DNA of 51,360 nt, from NCBI GenBank assembly GCA_027081115.1, contig JALWLD010000050.1, positions 1-51,360 of the forward strand, given 5' to 3'. The translations under genes and the position numbers were made by a program. The notes beneath the pieces are model-generated. The model ran no database searches. It was not told the origin of the DNA and worked only from the letters and a program-made list of their open reading frames with translations. The stretch comes from Sulfurovum sp. Lineage in GTDB: Bacteria; Campylobacterota; Campylobacteria; Campylobacterales; Sulfurovaceae. Below, piece by piece: positions 7,959-17,140 of the stretch; within the stretch, counting starts at the first letter, position 1, and each line of letters begins with the position of its first letter.

Positions 7959-10900
7959 TTACCACTCCAACCTTCTGTTTTTCTTTTCATTGACAGTGCC
8001 GCCTACGACATGTCCTGTATCACCATAACCTACCCAGCCGCTGTTACCTATAAATTTGACCCTGTAGAATGGTACAGGAGGCAATACTGGATCATCCAGA
8101 TTGAAAATAAGCCATCTGTCTGTAAATTGAGCTGGACCAGGATTTGCCAAGTCATCTACTACCAGGTTAATTGGTACAGTGAGTGGTGTTACGCCACCAT
8201 TGTTTACATTAATTGTCTGATCAATACCTCCTAAGATATTTACGGTTGTGGTATTTAATGCAGTGGCTGGGCTACTGAGTAATTCAATTCTACCTAAAGC
8301 AGTGCTATTGTGGTCTGTTGATTTCCACCAATTAAACTCATTGGTTTGAGCAATAAGTGCCTTGATACCTCTGTTCTGGCACTCTGTATAGCCGAGATCA
8401 CAATAGTTTACTACGGAGATAGGTGTATCTATATTGGCACTGCTCACATCATCGTAGAAAGTTTTTGATGGTTTTGCACGTCCATAGAGGAATGTTACAT
8501 TCTGGTTTATATTGAGATTACCAGAGATCTTATAGTTTGTATCCATATCTACGTATATTCTTGGATTGCTTGCATACGTCAAATTAAAGTCTTGGAATTG
8601 TATGCTTCTTGGATTTAGAGGGACATCATTGGTTCTGTCAAAATTTAGTCCAAGATCCATATCAAGTGATCCTGTCATATCTTGTGCAAAATAATTGGCT
8701 TTTTGTTGTAACGGACTGCCACTGACCAGGAGAGTATGCAGTGTATTTTGAGTTAATGTACCTGATACTGCAGTAATATTACGTTCACGTGTACGGGTAT
8801 AACCTCCCGAAACTGTATTCATGTCTATGATATCTCTGGTGAAGTTTGCTGTAGTTCCAGGGATCGCACTCAAATAGATGAATGTTAAGTTCATGTCGAC
8901 ATTAGAGGCATAACATTTATCAACAAAGTTAGTAACCAGTGTACCTTGGCCTGGTGTACTTGCCCACCCTCTTGCAGAGAATGTACCTTGAATGTTATAA
9001 GACATATTCTCATCTATTCCATCAGGATAGAGAAGGACATCTAAGGTATTTATATAGACAAATCCATTACCAAGAGTATCTACCATAGGTGATCCAGCAC
9101 TTAAACTAGCTACATTAAAGCTATGTGGGAAAAATTCCAGATCAAGATCTGTATATTGTACATTTGTACGGTTATTTAGGTGTGTACTGTTAATATCACA
9201 TCCCTGTCTTTGAACGTTGTCAACAATATTGTCATTGACAAGACAGTCACTACTTGTTTCAAAACCATTGGCAGCATGGTGTGTTGTGAGGCCAGGATAC
9301 CAGTCTACAGCAGTCCAGTTTGAGTCGGAGATTTGAAATTTGTAGATACCTATCTGATTAACATTCCCGACTTGTGCAATATTGTTATAAACATTTTTAC
9401 CATGAAATAAAACGATAGAGATGTTATCATCCGTTACATCATTACAGTTTGTAACATCCTGTGTTCCTGGTGGTGCCCATACCATAGTAGATTTTGAATT
9501 GACGGAATTACCACTGAAGCTTTGTATATATCCACGTACGGCAAAGTCATCTGCATTACTTGTTGCATTGACATCAAACCGATAGTTATACCCTGCAACA
9601 AGATTTGCCACGTTAGTAATAGTCACACCGTTGTCATCTACTAAAGGTGAATTTGTTCTTGAATGAGCAAATGTATTTTTATCATTTAATGCATTAGTGC
9701 TTTGGTTGCTGTCACTGGCTTGGGTTACGAATGCTTCAGGTCTAATAGAAAAGTTGTCTCTTGAACAGATGGGCTTCCCATAGAAGGAGCGTAAACATGC
9801 ATAACATCCAGTCCCGCCAGAGCTACACTGTGTCGTACAATTACCATCGCTACTTGCATAATAGCCAGTATAGAGGTCATGGAAACATGTTTCATCTGTA
9901 CGACTGGTACAGTCATGATATACTAATTTGGTATCGGGGTCTACTAGGTGCCAAGTACGGAAACCAGCATTACGTATAGCGAAGTCATAATTTAATCCTA
10001 ACAGATCTACATATTTGTTTTTTGTACCATCATGATAGAAGTTAACAAACTGTGGTTGTGAAATGTTTGAATCGGGGTTGAAACAAGAGAGGTTTACATC
10101 TCTGGCAAAGAAACCGGCGTTAAATACTTCAATTTCTATAGTGGCATTTGACTCTTGTAGTGTTGAGTATGTAGTATCAGTTGGATCGTAACTAAAGACT
10201 CTGACATCAAAATCACGTTCTGAAATTTGTGTATAGAGGTTAAATGGTTTCCCTACATCCCTAGGAGCATAGGTGGATGTGGTATTAAAGATCCCTGGTG
10301 CAGGGTAGTAACCGCCACTGTCTTGACAAATGTCTTCTCCTTGAAGAATTTTTGTCAAGGTAAGTGGTCCAGAACCATAGTCAACATTATATTGTAAGAT
10401 AAGATCAAAGCTTGTATCAATAGTACTTGTTTTCATATCATCCATAAATCTAAAGTATCGTGTCTCATACGAATCAATCACTCCTCCAGGTCCGGTTGGA
10501 ACTGTACCAGCTCCAGATCCAATATACATACCAAAGCCTTCATTGGTTTGATTGTAGGTTTGATTTAAACCTGTGGTACCTGCAGGAATATAGTTATAGA
10601 TACCATTGGGTGCAATTGCCGTAGAGTCAGTAATATATTGTAAGTGATTTGTATTGGCAATTCTATAGGTTATATTGACATCACTTAGTGCAAAATCTCC
10701 TTCAAGAGATTTAATGGAAACACGTGTGGTCATCTTTTTATCACCATATGAACCGTAAGGTGTCTGTACTATATTATCTGTAGATGGTATAACATAGCCC
10801 TCAATGTCCAGTGTATAGTCATAACAGATATTTGGCTGGTAGAGTTCAGTTGAAAATGCGATCATTCCAGGAATGATATAGTCATTTTCTGAGTACCATT

Positions 10901-13076
10901 TGATAAACAATGAAGTAATATCCCTACTGTAGCCACTAACAATTGCACTAAGATCAAAGTTGTCTACATCTACACCAACATTATTATTTTGAAGGTTATT
11001 CATATGTCCGGTAATATTATCTCTGTCAATATCGTTCATAATTGCATCAAAGATATTGGTAGCACTTGAAGAGGTAGGCATATTGACATACCCGCTATCT
11101 ACAGTATCACTTATTTGTACGCCATCAGTTGTATAAGGTAATTCTCCTTCTCCTGAAAAAATAGAGAGTTGAGAGGTAACTGTATTTCCTGAGCTTGGGA
11201 GTTTAAATCCGCTAATTTCAATAGGTGTGTTGTTAGGGTCACTTGCACTGACTAGCTCATCCATACCTCCGTAAATAGAGATGTTTCTTGGTGACCCCAC
11301 TAGAGGGTCTTCCGCATAAATTACTGCAAGTACCCAACCTCCATAGATACCAGGAGTATTTTCTCTTCCCTCTTCCGTTGGTAAATTGGCAACTGTAAAG
11401 GTATGCTTTCCTATGGCCAGGTTTGCATTACGTAATACACTTGTGACATTTGCAATGGAAGTGTAAGTTGTACCCCCACTTGTATCATCTGAATAGACTT
11501 TATATGCCTGTACTTGTGTATAGCTACCATTGTCAATCTTTAAGCGTATCTGTGGCGCATTGATGTCTGCTAAACTAACATTATCTAGGTTTGTATCGCT
11601 TCCTGTTTCAATAGTTGTAAATGTAGAACCATTTTCACGATGATAATGCAAATTTTGTCTTGTACCATCCCAAACAAAACGTCCTTGCCATATAAGCCCT
11701 GCCCATAAAATACCATTTCCCCCTTGTTGATCATAAGAAGCAGGAAGTGTAATATTGGAAGAAGATGAATTCCATGTACTATTGTCTCCATCAATATCGA
11801 TAAATTTTGCTACATAATTGTTTGAAGTTCTGGTACCCGGAGAAGTAGTGTCAAGACATTCTGATTCTGAAGTTGCATATCCACTTGTTAAAGAGGTAAG
11901 ACAGAGTACAGTATTTCCCGCAATTTCATACCCCCCAATTATGTTTCTTGTGCTTTCAGGGTTAATGAGTTCAAAGCCGAAGTTTGTATCGTAATCAGTA
12001 TCTACGACTACATTAATGGTTACTGTAGCAGAAGAAGATGTCCCTGAGTCATCGGTAATAGTATAAGTAAAGCTGCTTGAACCAGTGAAGCCCGAAGGAG
12101 GATCATAGGTAAATGCTCCCGTTGAAGTATCAATAGCAATATTACCTTCTAAAGAAGAGAGATCTGTAGACGTGATAGTTATATTTAGACCTGTGTCATT
12201 CCCCAGTAAGCCATCAATGGCATTAACCACTAATTGTGTATCTAGTTGAGTTGTATAGAAATCTGGATTAGCTTGTGCAGCTACGATGATATCTGTAATA
12301 CTAACCGTAACACCTCCATTGGCAGGTTGTGTATTGATGTCAGAGGTAAAGCGGATAGTTACACTAGGGCCTGCTGCCTCATATGTATCACTAATTGTAC
12401 CATCATACTGTACTGTATTTCCCGCACTGTCAGTGATATATATATAGTCATAATTAGATTCTGTATCTCCTGATACTGTAACACTTATAGTAGTTGAATT
12501 GGTGGGAGATGTTAATGTTTCCGTAATATCGACATTGTCACCATAGGGGGTCGGACTTGTATAAGCTGATGTTCCTGCTGCATTTTTAATCCAAACTGTA
12601 GGGGTAAGAGCATTAATAATCACATAGTCGACTGAACCAAATTCATCATCTCTGTTGGTATTGGGTTTGAATTCCAGTTCAAGTTTTCCATTTGCATCAG
12701 TGATGGCAGAGATCGTTTCAATTCGTATACCTCCATTATCTATTTGATAGCTACCTAATGTACTTCCATTTACTTTTACCTCAAAGCGATCACTGCTATC
12801 CCATCTGTCATTGGCCCAAATCCTAAATGAGATAGTAACATTTGTATTGGCATAACTACTTCCAAAATCGTAGACCTTCTTTGCAGTTTCATCACGTTCA
12901 ATATCCATCCAACCACCTTCGTTGGAGTACCAGGTCACACCATTTCCAGTATAGCCATCCAAACCGTTTGCGAATTGATCATTTGCTACTTCTACTGCTT
13001 GAATAAAAGAAGTAAATGAAAGTAGAAATATGAATACTAGGAAGAACTTTTTAATAATAAAATTTAAATTTTTCAT
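7959..13076 (-). CDS. Giant MshQ-like exported protein, candidate pilus-tip adhesin
   Basis: First gene of the pilin operon; 1705 residues. Residues 1-27 are a signal peptide (LLSFTSFIQA). Next come a jelly-roll-like module (about 28-155, WYSNEGGWMDIERDETAK), a CUB-like beta module (about 160-270), a cadherin/VCBS-like module (about 272-358, FTGSSSFTYTITDDSGTSS) and a long region with the choice-of-anchor text GGWVLAVIYAEDP. A cysteine-rich patch near the middle of the second half (CTTQCSSGGTGCYACLRS) is followed by CSRDNFSIRPEAF, the kind of text seen in MshQ/DUF6701 proteins. The C-terminus (RWLIFN, then GWVGYGDTGHVVGG) also fits that family. AAAGGTG precedes the ATG by 5 nt. No LPxTG or autotransporter end is visible. 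An adhesive role is inferred. Confidence 0.75.
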   Translation of the reverse strand: MKNLNFIIKKFFLVFIFLLSFTSFIQAVEVANDQFANGLDGYTGNGVTWYSNEGGWMDIERDETAKKVYDFGSSYANTNVTISFRIWANDRWDSSDRFEVKVNGSTLGSYQIDNGGIRIETISAITDANGKLELEFKPNTNRDDEFGSVDYVIINALTPTVWIKNAAGTSAYTSPTPYGDNVDITETLTSPTNSTTISVTVSGDTESNYDYIYITDSAGNTVQYDGTISDTYEAAGPSVTIRFTSDINTQPANGGVTVSITDIIVAAQANPDFYTTQLDTQLVVNAIDGLLGNDTGLNITITSTDLSSLEGNIAIDTSTGAFTYDPPSGFTGSSSFTYTITDDSGTSSSATVTINVVVDTDYDTNFGFELINPESTRNIIGGYEIAGNTVLCLTSLTSGYATSESECLDTTSPGTRTSNNYVAKFIDIDGDNSTWNSSSSNITLPASYDQQGGNGILWAGLIWQGRFVWDGTRQNLHYHRENGSTFTTIETGSDTNLDNVSLADINAPQIRLKIDNGSYTQVQAYKVYSDDTSGGTTYTSIANVTSVLRNANLAIGKHTFTVANLPTEEGRENTPGIYGGWVLAVIYAEDPLVGSPRNISIYGGMDELVSASDPNNTPIEISGFKLPSSGNTVTSQLSIFSGEGELPYTTDGVQISDTVDSGYVNMPTSSSATNIFDAIMNDIDRDNITGHMNNLQNNNVGVDVDNFDLSAIVSGYSRDITSLFIKWYSENDYIIPGMIAFSTELYQPNICYDYTLDIEGYVIPSTDNIVQTPYGSYGDKKMTTRVSIKSLEGDFALSDVNITYRIANTNHLQYITDSTAIAPNGIYNYIPAGTTGLNQTYNQTNEGFGMYIGSGAGTVPTGPGGVIDSYETRYFRFMDDMKTSTIDTSFDLILQYNVDYGSGPLTLTKILQGEDICQDSGGYYPAPGIFNTTSTYAPRDVGKPFNLYTQISERDFDVRVFSYDPTDTTYSTLQESNATIEIEVFNAGFFARDVNLSCFNPDSNISQPQFVNFYHDGTKNKYVDLLGLNYDFAIRNAGFRTWHLVDPDTKLVYHDCTSRTDETCFHDLYTGYYASSDGNCTTQCSSGGTGCYACLRSFYGKPICSRDNFSIRPEAFVTQASDSNQSTNALNDKNTFAHSRTNSPLVDDNGVTITNVANLVAGYNYRFDVNATSNADDFAVRGYIQSFSGNSVNSKSTMVWAPPGTQDVTNCNDVTDDNISIVLFHGKNVYNNIAQVGNVNQIGIYKFQISDSNWTAVDWYPGLTTHHAANGFETSSDCLVNDNIVDNVQRQGCDINSTHLNNRTNVQYTDLDLEFFPHSFNVASLSAGSPMVDTLGNGFVYINTLDVLLYPDGIDENMSYNIQGTFSARGWASTPGQGTLVTNFVDKCYASNVDMNLTFIYLSAIPGTTANFTRDIIDMNTVSGGYTRTRERNITAVSGTLTQNTLHTLLVSGSPLQQKANYFAQDMTGSLDMDLGLNFDRTNDVPLNPRSIQFQDFNLTYASNPRIYVDMDTNYKISGNLNINQNVTFLYGRAKPSKTFYDDVSSANIDTPISVVNYCDLGYTECQNRGIKALIAQTNEFNWWKSTDHNSTALGRIELLSSPATALNTTTVNILGGIDQTINVNNGGVTPLTVPINLVVDDLANPGPAQFTDRWLIFNLDDPVLPPVPFYRVKFIGNSGWVGYGDTGHVVGGTVNEKKNRRLEW

Positions 13077-13081
13077 AATAA

Positions 13082-13109
13082 CACCTTTGTTACCCGGTCG
13101 TCACCGAGT
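13082..13109 (-). promoter_or_regulatory. Hairpin and ribosome-binding site, likely riboswitch expression platform
   Basis: Between the riboswitch and the giant gene the RNA can form ACTCGG / CCGGGT (13109-13092, 6-nt loop), ending 3 nt before the Shine-Dalgarno AAAGGTG (13088-13082). The same stretch contains GGTAAC (13094-13089), complementary to GTTACC at the riboswitch's 3' edge (13166-13161). The two pairings exclude each other, as expected for a ligand-dependent translational switch. The direction of the switch cannot be read from sequence. Confidence 0.5.
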
Positions 13110-13154
13110 GAAATTTATATGTACATCAAAGTGATGAACCAAGCGTTATAGCTT

Positions 13155-13238
13155 ATGTTTGGTAACCCGGCGCTCTTGAAACGCTCAAGACCCGTGGCTT
13201 TCCGTCTCAACTTCACAGTTGGTTTGGCATTTCATCAT
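13155..13238 (-). promoter_or_regulatory. Cyclic-di-GMP-I (GEMM) riboswitch
   Basis: In RNA sense the order is GCCAAACC (13228-13221), then a 4-bp stem with GUGA tetraloop (AACU GUGA AGUU), then GACGGAAAGCC (13206-13196), then ACGGGUC, a 6-bp hairpin UCUUGA / UCAAGA, and finally GCCGGGUUACC ending at 13161. This is the complete GEMM-I architecture, including the GNRA loop that docks into the opposite helix. Compared with the commonest form (GGCAAACC, GACGCAAAGCC) there are two changes, G to C at 13227 and C to G at 13202; they are complementary and fit the G21-C46 pair of the Vc2 structure (numbering from memory). The equivalent of G20, which selects c-di-GMP over cGAMP, is still G (13228), and A47 is A. 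It lies ~80 nt upstream of the pilin operon. Confidence 0.9.
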
Positions 13239-13470
13239 AGTACTTAATATAATAGAATACCACACGTTAGATAAAATAAATATAAAATAATATTTTTTTA
13301 TAGTTAAATATATGAAGAAAGTAGAATTAACTTTATTGTTGATAATAGGCTATCTGTAGGAAAGATATTTAAAAGTTGAATGATTTCTCTATTTTAAGAG
13401 CCTTCTAATACGCTTTTTACATACTTTAAGCTATTATATTAGTTATTAGACTTAGCAATAGAGGATAGAT

Positions 13471-14121
13471 ATGAATTTTAAGAAGAGTATTTTAGTGAGT
13501 ATAGCCGTAGCCTTTTTATTTGTGGGATGTATGGGTAGCAAAGATGAAGTGACAGAGTTTAACAAACCGGCACTTTACTGGTACAAAAAAATTGCCCAGA
13601 CTATCAGTAAGAATAATTTAGATAAAGCAGATGAGTATTATATCTCCTTAAAAAGTGAGCATATGCGTTCTCCGTTGATGCCTACAGCAATGATGCTTCT
13701 TGCACATGCTCATATGAACAAAGAAGAGTATCTGTTGGCAAATTATTATCTTGATGAATATAACAAACGCTATGGAGAAGAGAAAACCAGAGAGTATACA
13801 GAATTCATGAAGCTAAAAGCATCATTCCTTGGGGTTCAGGATGTCAACAAAGATCAGAAATTGATCATAGACAGTATCAATCAGTGTAAAGTTTACCTTA
13901 TGCGTTACCCGGGTTCTACATATGAACCATTGGTCAATACCATACTCATTAGACTACATATGAGTCAGTATCTGCTCAATGAAAATATTGCAGCACTCTA
14001 TGACCGTACAGGAAAACCTGAAGCAGCCAAGATATATAGAAGTAAAAATAAAGGTTCAGTAGTAGAACTTTCTGATATTACACCACCTAAACAGGGGATT
14101 ATTGGTAAAGTATTTGATTAA
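13471..14121 (+). CDS. bamD: Outer-membrane assembly lipoprotein BamD
   Basis: 216-residue lipoprotein of the BAM complex that inserts beta-barrels such as LptD into the outer membrane. Signal peptide with lipobox LFVGC (Cys20), followed by TPR-like helical repeats: ALYWYKKIAQTISKNNLDKADEYY, MLLAHAHMNKEEYLLANYYLDEY and the conserved CKVYLMRYPGSTYEPLV. The C-terminal extension of E. coli BamD is absent, as usual here. GAGGA stands 5 nt before the ATG. It precedes lon, a pairing I recall from other Campylobacterota. Confidence 0.9.
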   Translation: MNFKKSILVSIAVAFLFVGCMGSKDEVTEFNKPALYWYKKIAQTISKNNLDKADEYYISLKSEHMRSPLMPTAMMLLAHAHMNKEEYLLANYYLDEYNKRYGEEKTREYTEFMKLKASFLGVQDVNKDQKLIIDSINQCKVYLMRYPGSTYEPLVNTILIRLHMSQYLLNENIAALYDRTGKPEAAKIYRSKNKGSVVELSDITPPKQGIIGKVFD

Positions 14122-14157
14122 AAATACTTACTCTAAAATCTATGAACTGTAATCCAG

Positions 14158-14215
14158 GGTCGGTTTACCGACCGTTAAAAGATATAGTTTATACTCTGCA
14201 TATATAATTGGTCGG
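14158..14215 (+). promoter_or_regulatory. lon leader with competing GGTCGG / CCGACC pairings
   Basis: GGTCGG (14158-14163), a TTTA loop and CCGACC (14168-14173) form a perfect 6-bp hairpin. A second GGTCGG lies at 14210-14215, so CCGACC can pair with either copy. This could be an attenuator or an operator upstream of lon, or a bamD terminator without a T-run. It does not match CIRCE or HAIR heat-shock operators. Confidence 0.4.
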
Positions 14216-14296
14216 TCTGATCCAAAGATATTTCTATTGGGCTATCGACCTTACGTAACACAAATAAATAATTTTAATAGTATTAAAGGATTTACC

Positions 14297-16717
14297 ATGC
14301 AACTCAGCGATTATGATGCATTCCCAACCACATTACCAATTGTTGTAGAGGATGATCTTTTTCTTTACCCATTTATGATAAGCCCGATTTTTCTGAACAA
14401 TCAAAAAGATATAGATGCTGCAACTGAAGCTATGGAAAATGATTCTTTACTTTTTGTGACCTCTTCTGTTCCCGGAAAAGAGGGAAGTCGTGATTTTGAT
14501 GCGATGTACAAGGTGGGTGTAGTTGGCTCAATTATGCGTAAAGTACACATTCCTGATGGACGAGTCAAGATACTTTTTCAGGGACTGGCACGTGGTGAGA
14601 TAGTAGATCCTATCCCAAGTGATTTGAATAAAGCAGTCATAGACATTGTGGCTTTGAAACCTTATGATAAGCTCAAAGTAGAAGCACTTATGGGCTTGTT
14701 ACGTGATAAAATAAAGTTACTCTCTTCTATGAACAGTCACTTTCCTGCGGACTTGGTTCGTACCATAGAGGAGAATGATGAACCGAACCGTATTGCGGAT
14801 CTTGTCTCTTCTATGCTAAAGCTTGATAAAGAGGTAGCCTATGCACTTTATATAGAGACAGATATAGAAAAACGTCTTTTAGAGCTTATAGATGTGGTCA
14901 CTTCAGAAATGGAAGCAGCTAAAGTACAACGAGAGATACGTACCAAAGTACATTCTAAAATAGAGCAGACCAATAAAGAGTATTTTCTCAAAGAACAACT
15001 CAAAGAGATACAGCAAGAGTTGGGTATGGATACCCAACGTGAAGAAGAAATTGCTGCATTTAGAGAGAAGATAGCAGCGTTGAAGCCTCATATGGATGAG
15101 GATGCTTTTAAAGAGGTAGATAAACAGATGAATCGTTTTGCACGTATGCATCCGGAGTCTGCGGAAGCACAAACGGTACAGTCTTACTTGGAATGGGTAC
15201 TTGAACTTCCTTTTGGAAAACTCAATAAAAAAAGTCTCTCTGTACAAGATGTCTCTTCAGAATTAGACAAAGACCACTACTCTTTAGAGAAACCAAAAGA
15301 GCGAATTGTAGAGTTTTTTTCTGTACGTGAATTGGCAATGCTTAGGGGTATTAAAGCCAAGGAGACAGGTGGCGTTATACTCTGTTTTGCTGGACCTCCA
15401 GGTGTAGGTAAGACCTCTTTGGCAAACTCTATTGCTACAGCACTGGGTAGACCACTTGTCCGTATGGCACTGGGTGGTCTGGAAGATGTAAATGAACTTA
15501 GAGGACACAGAAGAACTTATGTAGGAGCGATGCCTGGACGTTTGGTGCAAGGACTTATTGAAGCAAAAAGTATGGATCCTGTCATTGTACTTGATGAGAT
15601 AGATAAAGTAGGACGCAGTATGCGTGGTGATCCAACAGCTGCACTGCTTGAGATACTAGACCCTGAGCAAAATTCAAAATATCGTGACTATTATCTTAAT
15701 TTCAATATTGATCTAAGCAAAGCTATATTTATTGCTACGGCAAATGATGTGGGACGGATACCTGCACCGCTACGTGATAGAATGGAGTTCATAGGATTGA
15801 ACTCATATACACCTAAAGAGAAGCTTGAGATTGCCAAACGGTATTTAATTCCACAAGAATTGAAAAAACATGCACTCAAGAGACGTGAGTTTAGTATTTC
15901 GGATAAAGCACTGAAAATACTCATAGATGAGTATACTAGAGAAGCGGGGGTAAGAAACTTACGAAGACGTATTGCTTCATTGATGCGTAAATCTGCACGA
16001 AAGCTTTTGGAAGACAGTAGTAAAGACAGTATTAAGATCAGGAAAAAGAATTTACACCTCTTTGTCGATAAAAAGGTTTTTGAGATATCTTTGGTAGATG
16101 CCAAACCCCAAGTTGGTGTTGTCTCTGGTCTTGCCTGGACAGCAGTAGGTGGAGATGTATTGACTATAGAAGCTATTAAGATTAAAGGAAAAGGAACCTT
16201 GCAGCTTACCGGTAGTCTAGGTGATGTAATGAAGGAGTCTGTACGTATTGCACACTCTGTAGTTAAGATACTGATAGATCAAAAAAAGCTTCACATTGAT
16301 CAAAGTGTTATTCCTAAAATGGTTAAAGAACGAGAAGAGAATATTAAAGTAGATGCTTCTGAAGTCTATAAACGCTATGACTTGCATATACATGTCCCTG
16401 AAGGTGCGACACCTAAAGATGGTCCATCTGCAGGTATTGCTATGGTATCTGCTATTGCCTCTATTTTGAGCAACAAAAAGATTGACAATAAAGTAGCTAT
16501 GACTGGAGAAGTGACATTGACAGGTAAGGTTTTGCCTATTGGTGGGTTAAAAGAGAAGTTGATTGCTGCGTATAAAGCAGGGGTAACCAAAGCATTGATA
16601 CCTGTAAAAAATGTAGAACGTGATTTGGATGATATCCCAAGTGAAGTAAAAGATAGTATTAAAATTATTGGTGTGTCACATGTGGATGAAGTGTTAAAAG
16701 AGGTATTTGTTAAGTAG
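14297..16717 (+). CDS. lon: ATP-dependent protease Lon
   Basis: Hexameric cytosolic AAA+ serine protease that degrades misfolded and regulatory proteins; 806 residues. Domains: N-terminal substrate domain (1-200; DDLFLYPFMISPIFL), coiled-coil, AAA+ module with Walker A GPPGVGKT (366-373) and Walker B VIVLDEIDK, and a C-terminal Ser-Lys protease domain. The catalytic dyad is Ser711 (PKDGPSAGIAM) and Lys754 (GGLKEKLIAA), 43 residues apart as in E. coli. The frame stays open upstream to a TTG at 14237, but AAAGGA 6 nt before ATG 14297 and the family N-terminus decide for 14297. The 175-nt interval after bamD holds competing inverted repeats that may regulate it. Confidence 0.96.
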   Translation: MQLSDYDAFPTTLPIVVEDDLFLYPFMISPIFLNNQKDIDAATEAMENDSLLFVTSSVPGKEGSRDFDAMYKVGVVGSIMRKVHIPDGRVKILFQGLARGEIVDPIPSDLNKAVIDIVALKPYDKLKVEALMGLLRDKIKLLSSMNSHFPADLVRTIEENDEPNRIADLVSSMLKLDKEVAYALYIETDIEKRLLELIDVVTSEMEAAKVQREIRTKVHSKIEQTNKEYFLKEQLKEIQQELGMDTQREEEIAAFREKIAALKPHMDEDAFKEVDKQMNRFARMHPESAEAQTVQSYLEWVLELPFGKLNKKSLSVQDVSSELDKDHYSLEKPKERIVEFFSVRELAMLRGIKAKETGGVILCFAGPPGVGKTSLANSIATALGRPLVRMALGGLEDVNELRGHRRTYVGAMPGRLVQGLIEAKSMDPVIVLDEIDKVGRSMRGDPTAALLEILDPEQNSKYRDYYLNFNIDLSKAIFIATANDVGRIPAPLRDRMEFIGLNSYTPKEKLEIAKRYLIPQELKKHALKRREFSISDKALKILIDEYTREAGVRNLRRRIASLMRKSARKLLEDSSKDSIKIRKKNLHLFVDKKVFEISLVDAKPQVGVVSGLAWTAVGGDVLTIEAIKIKGKGTLQLTGSLGDVMKESVRIAHSVVKILIDQKKLHIDQSVIPKMVKEREENIKVDASEVYKRYDLHIHVPEGATPKDGPSAGIAMVSAIASILSNKKIDNKVAMTGEVTLTGKVLPIGGLKEKLIAAYKAGVTKALIPVKNVERDLDDIPSEVKDSIKIIGVSHVDEVLKEVFVK

Positions 16718-16727
16718 TTGGTAGAAT

Positions 16728-16756
16728 GGAGTAGGTAATTAAATACTATCTACTCC
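16728..16756. terminator. Bidirectional stem-loop between lon and the response regulator
   Basis: Stem GGAGTAG / CTACTCC with an inner GTA / TAC pairing, between the convergent lon and receiver genes. No long T-run on the lon side. Confidence 0.45.
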
Positions 16757-16771
16757 TTGCTACGCAAGAAG

Positions 16772-17137
16772 TTATGACCACTGGGTCATTTTACTAAAAA
16801 GGTCTGTCTCTTTAATAGGTTTTCTCATAAAGTCATTTGCACCATTGTCAAAGACTTCTGTTTTTCTGGAGTCATCTGTTGAAAGAACGATTACCGGAAT
16901 ATGAGAATTTGCCATATCTGATCTAAATATTTTTAAAAATTCTATTCCATCAACTATCGGCATCATAATGTCTAAAAGAATCAGATTTATATCTGACTCT
17001 TTTTTGAGTTTATCGAGTGCATCTGAACCATTTTCTGCTTCAACGATCTCTGAAACCTCGGGGTTCTTCTTTAAGAGTGTTTGTAATAATTTTCTGTTGA
17101 TAAAGTCATCATCAACAACCAGTACTTTTAATGCCAT
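16772..17137 (-). CDS. Single-domain response regulator (CheY-like receiver)
   Basis: 121-residue stand-alone receiver and last gene of the phosphorelay operon. All key residues are present: acidic pocket VVDDD (Asp9-11), phospho-acceptor Asp56 in LILLDIMMP, Ser86/Thr87 in VIVLSTDD, and Lys106 in FMRKPI. There is no output domain, so it either passes phosphate on or acts by protein binding, as CheY does. It starts 3 nt after the stop of the hybrid kinase gene, which is the likely phosphate source together with the Hpt protein. Confidence 0.88.
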   Translation of the reverse strand: MALKVLVVDDDFINRKLLQTLLKKNPEVSEIVEAENGSDALDKLKKESDINLILLDIMMPIVDGIEFLKIFRSDMANSHIPVIVLSTDDSRKTEVFDNGANDFMRKPIKETDLFSKMTQWS

Positions 17138-17140
17138 CTG

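Noticed and set aside
13311..13358. 15-codon ORF (MKKVELTLLL...) upstream of bamD
   Set aside because: It has no ribosome site and no sign of conservation that could be judged here; it probably arises by chance in AT-rich DNA.
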